This document shows positions 14,915 to 14,921 of a stretch of 14,921 nt of DNA, piece by piece; positions within the stretch are counted from its first letter, which is position 1, and each line of letters opens with the position of its first letter. The DNA lies in assembly GCA_947628325.1 (NCBI GenBank), contig CANQZL010000014.1:1-14921 (forward strand), written 5' to 3'. A program made the translations under genes and the position numbers. Origin of the DNA: an uncultured Bacilli bacterium. GTDB lineage: Bacteria > Bacillota_I > Bacilli_A > RF39 > UBA660. The notes under the pieces were generated by a model. That model saw nothing but the letters and a program-made list of their open reading frames with translations. It had not been told where the DNA came from and ran no database searches.

Positions 14915-14921
14915 TATTTTT

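Noticed and set aside
1..14921. LPXTG sorting signals, a sortase gene, transposases, CRISPR repeats, tRNA or rRNA genes.
   Set aside because: None could be found on either strand; translated products and intergenic gaps were read for each.

Overview
The window is a single surface-fibre locus of about 15 kb from a low-GC, AT-rich Gram-positive bacterium. Every credible gene is on the minus strand, so transcription runs from the high coordinates to the low ones. TGA is a stop (for example at 9313-9315) and tryptophan is TGG, so the genetic code is standard. The SipW-type signal peptidase, TasA/BsaA-like proteins, InlB-type repeats and vWA adhesins suggest an uncultured, probably gut-associated Bacillota (class Bacilli or a Clostridia relative). 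This taxonomic guess rests on family resemblance only.

Layout in transcription order. (1) 14714-14921: promoter, overlapping inverted repeats, and a 39-codon leader ORF whose last codons can pair with the ribosome site of the next gene. (2) Module A: a vWA adhesin (11528-14713), a DUF11/InlB-repeat stalk protein (9313-11505) and a SipW-type BsaA-like subunit (8660-9316). The first two are separated by 22 nt and the last pair by an ATGA overlap. (3) A 189-nt gap with an imperfect inverted repeat and a strong promoter. (4) Module B: a second stalk protein (6440-8470), a second BsaA-like subunit (5814-6398), the SipW signal peptidase (5293-5826), a third, more canonical TasA/BsaA-like protein (4656-5315) and a small membrane-anchored protein (3971-4627), closely spaced or overlapping and ended by a clear terminator. 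(5) A second vWA adhesin (696-3806) with its own promoter, followed by a small C-terminally anchored pilin-like protein (25-657) and a terminator hairpin at the window edge.

Proposed working model (inference): SipW releases the BsaA/TasA-like subunits. The two long multidomain proteins act as stalk or matrix components. The two vWA proteins are tip adhesins carrying a MIDAS metal site and C-terminal disulfide-repeat domains. The two small proteins with a C-terminal membrane segment and basic tail attach the structure to the cell. No sortase gene and no LPXTG motif occur in the window. The two anchor candidates instead carry NPNTN and NPDSS immediately before the membrane segment, resembling class B sortase signals. 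The vWA, stalk and BsaA-like genes occur as diverged paralogues, so the locus looks like a duplicated module sharing one SipW.

The least expected feature is the operon leader. A short ORF, a perfect 10-bp stem over the adhesin ribosome site and a possible alternative pairing together resemble a translational attenuator.
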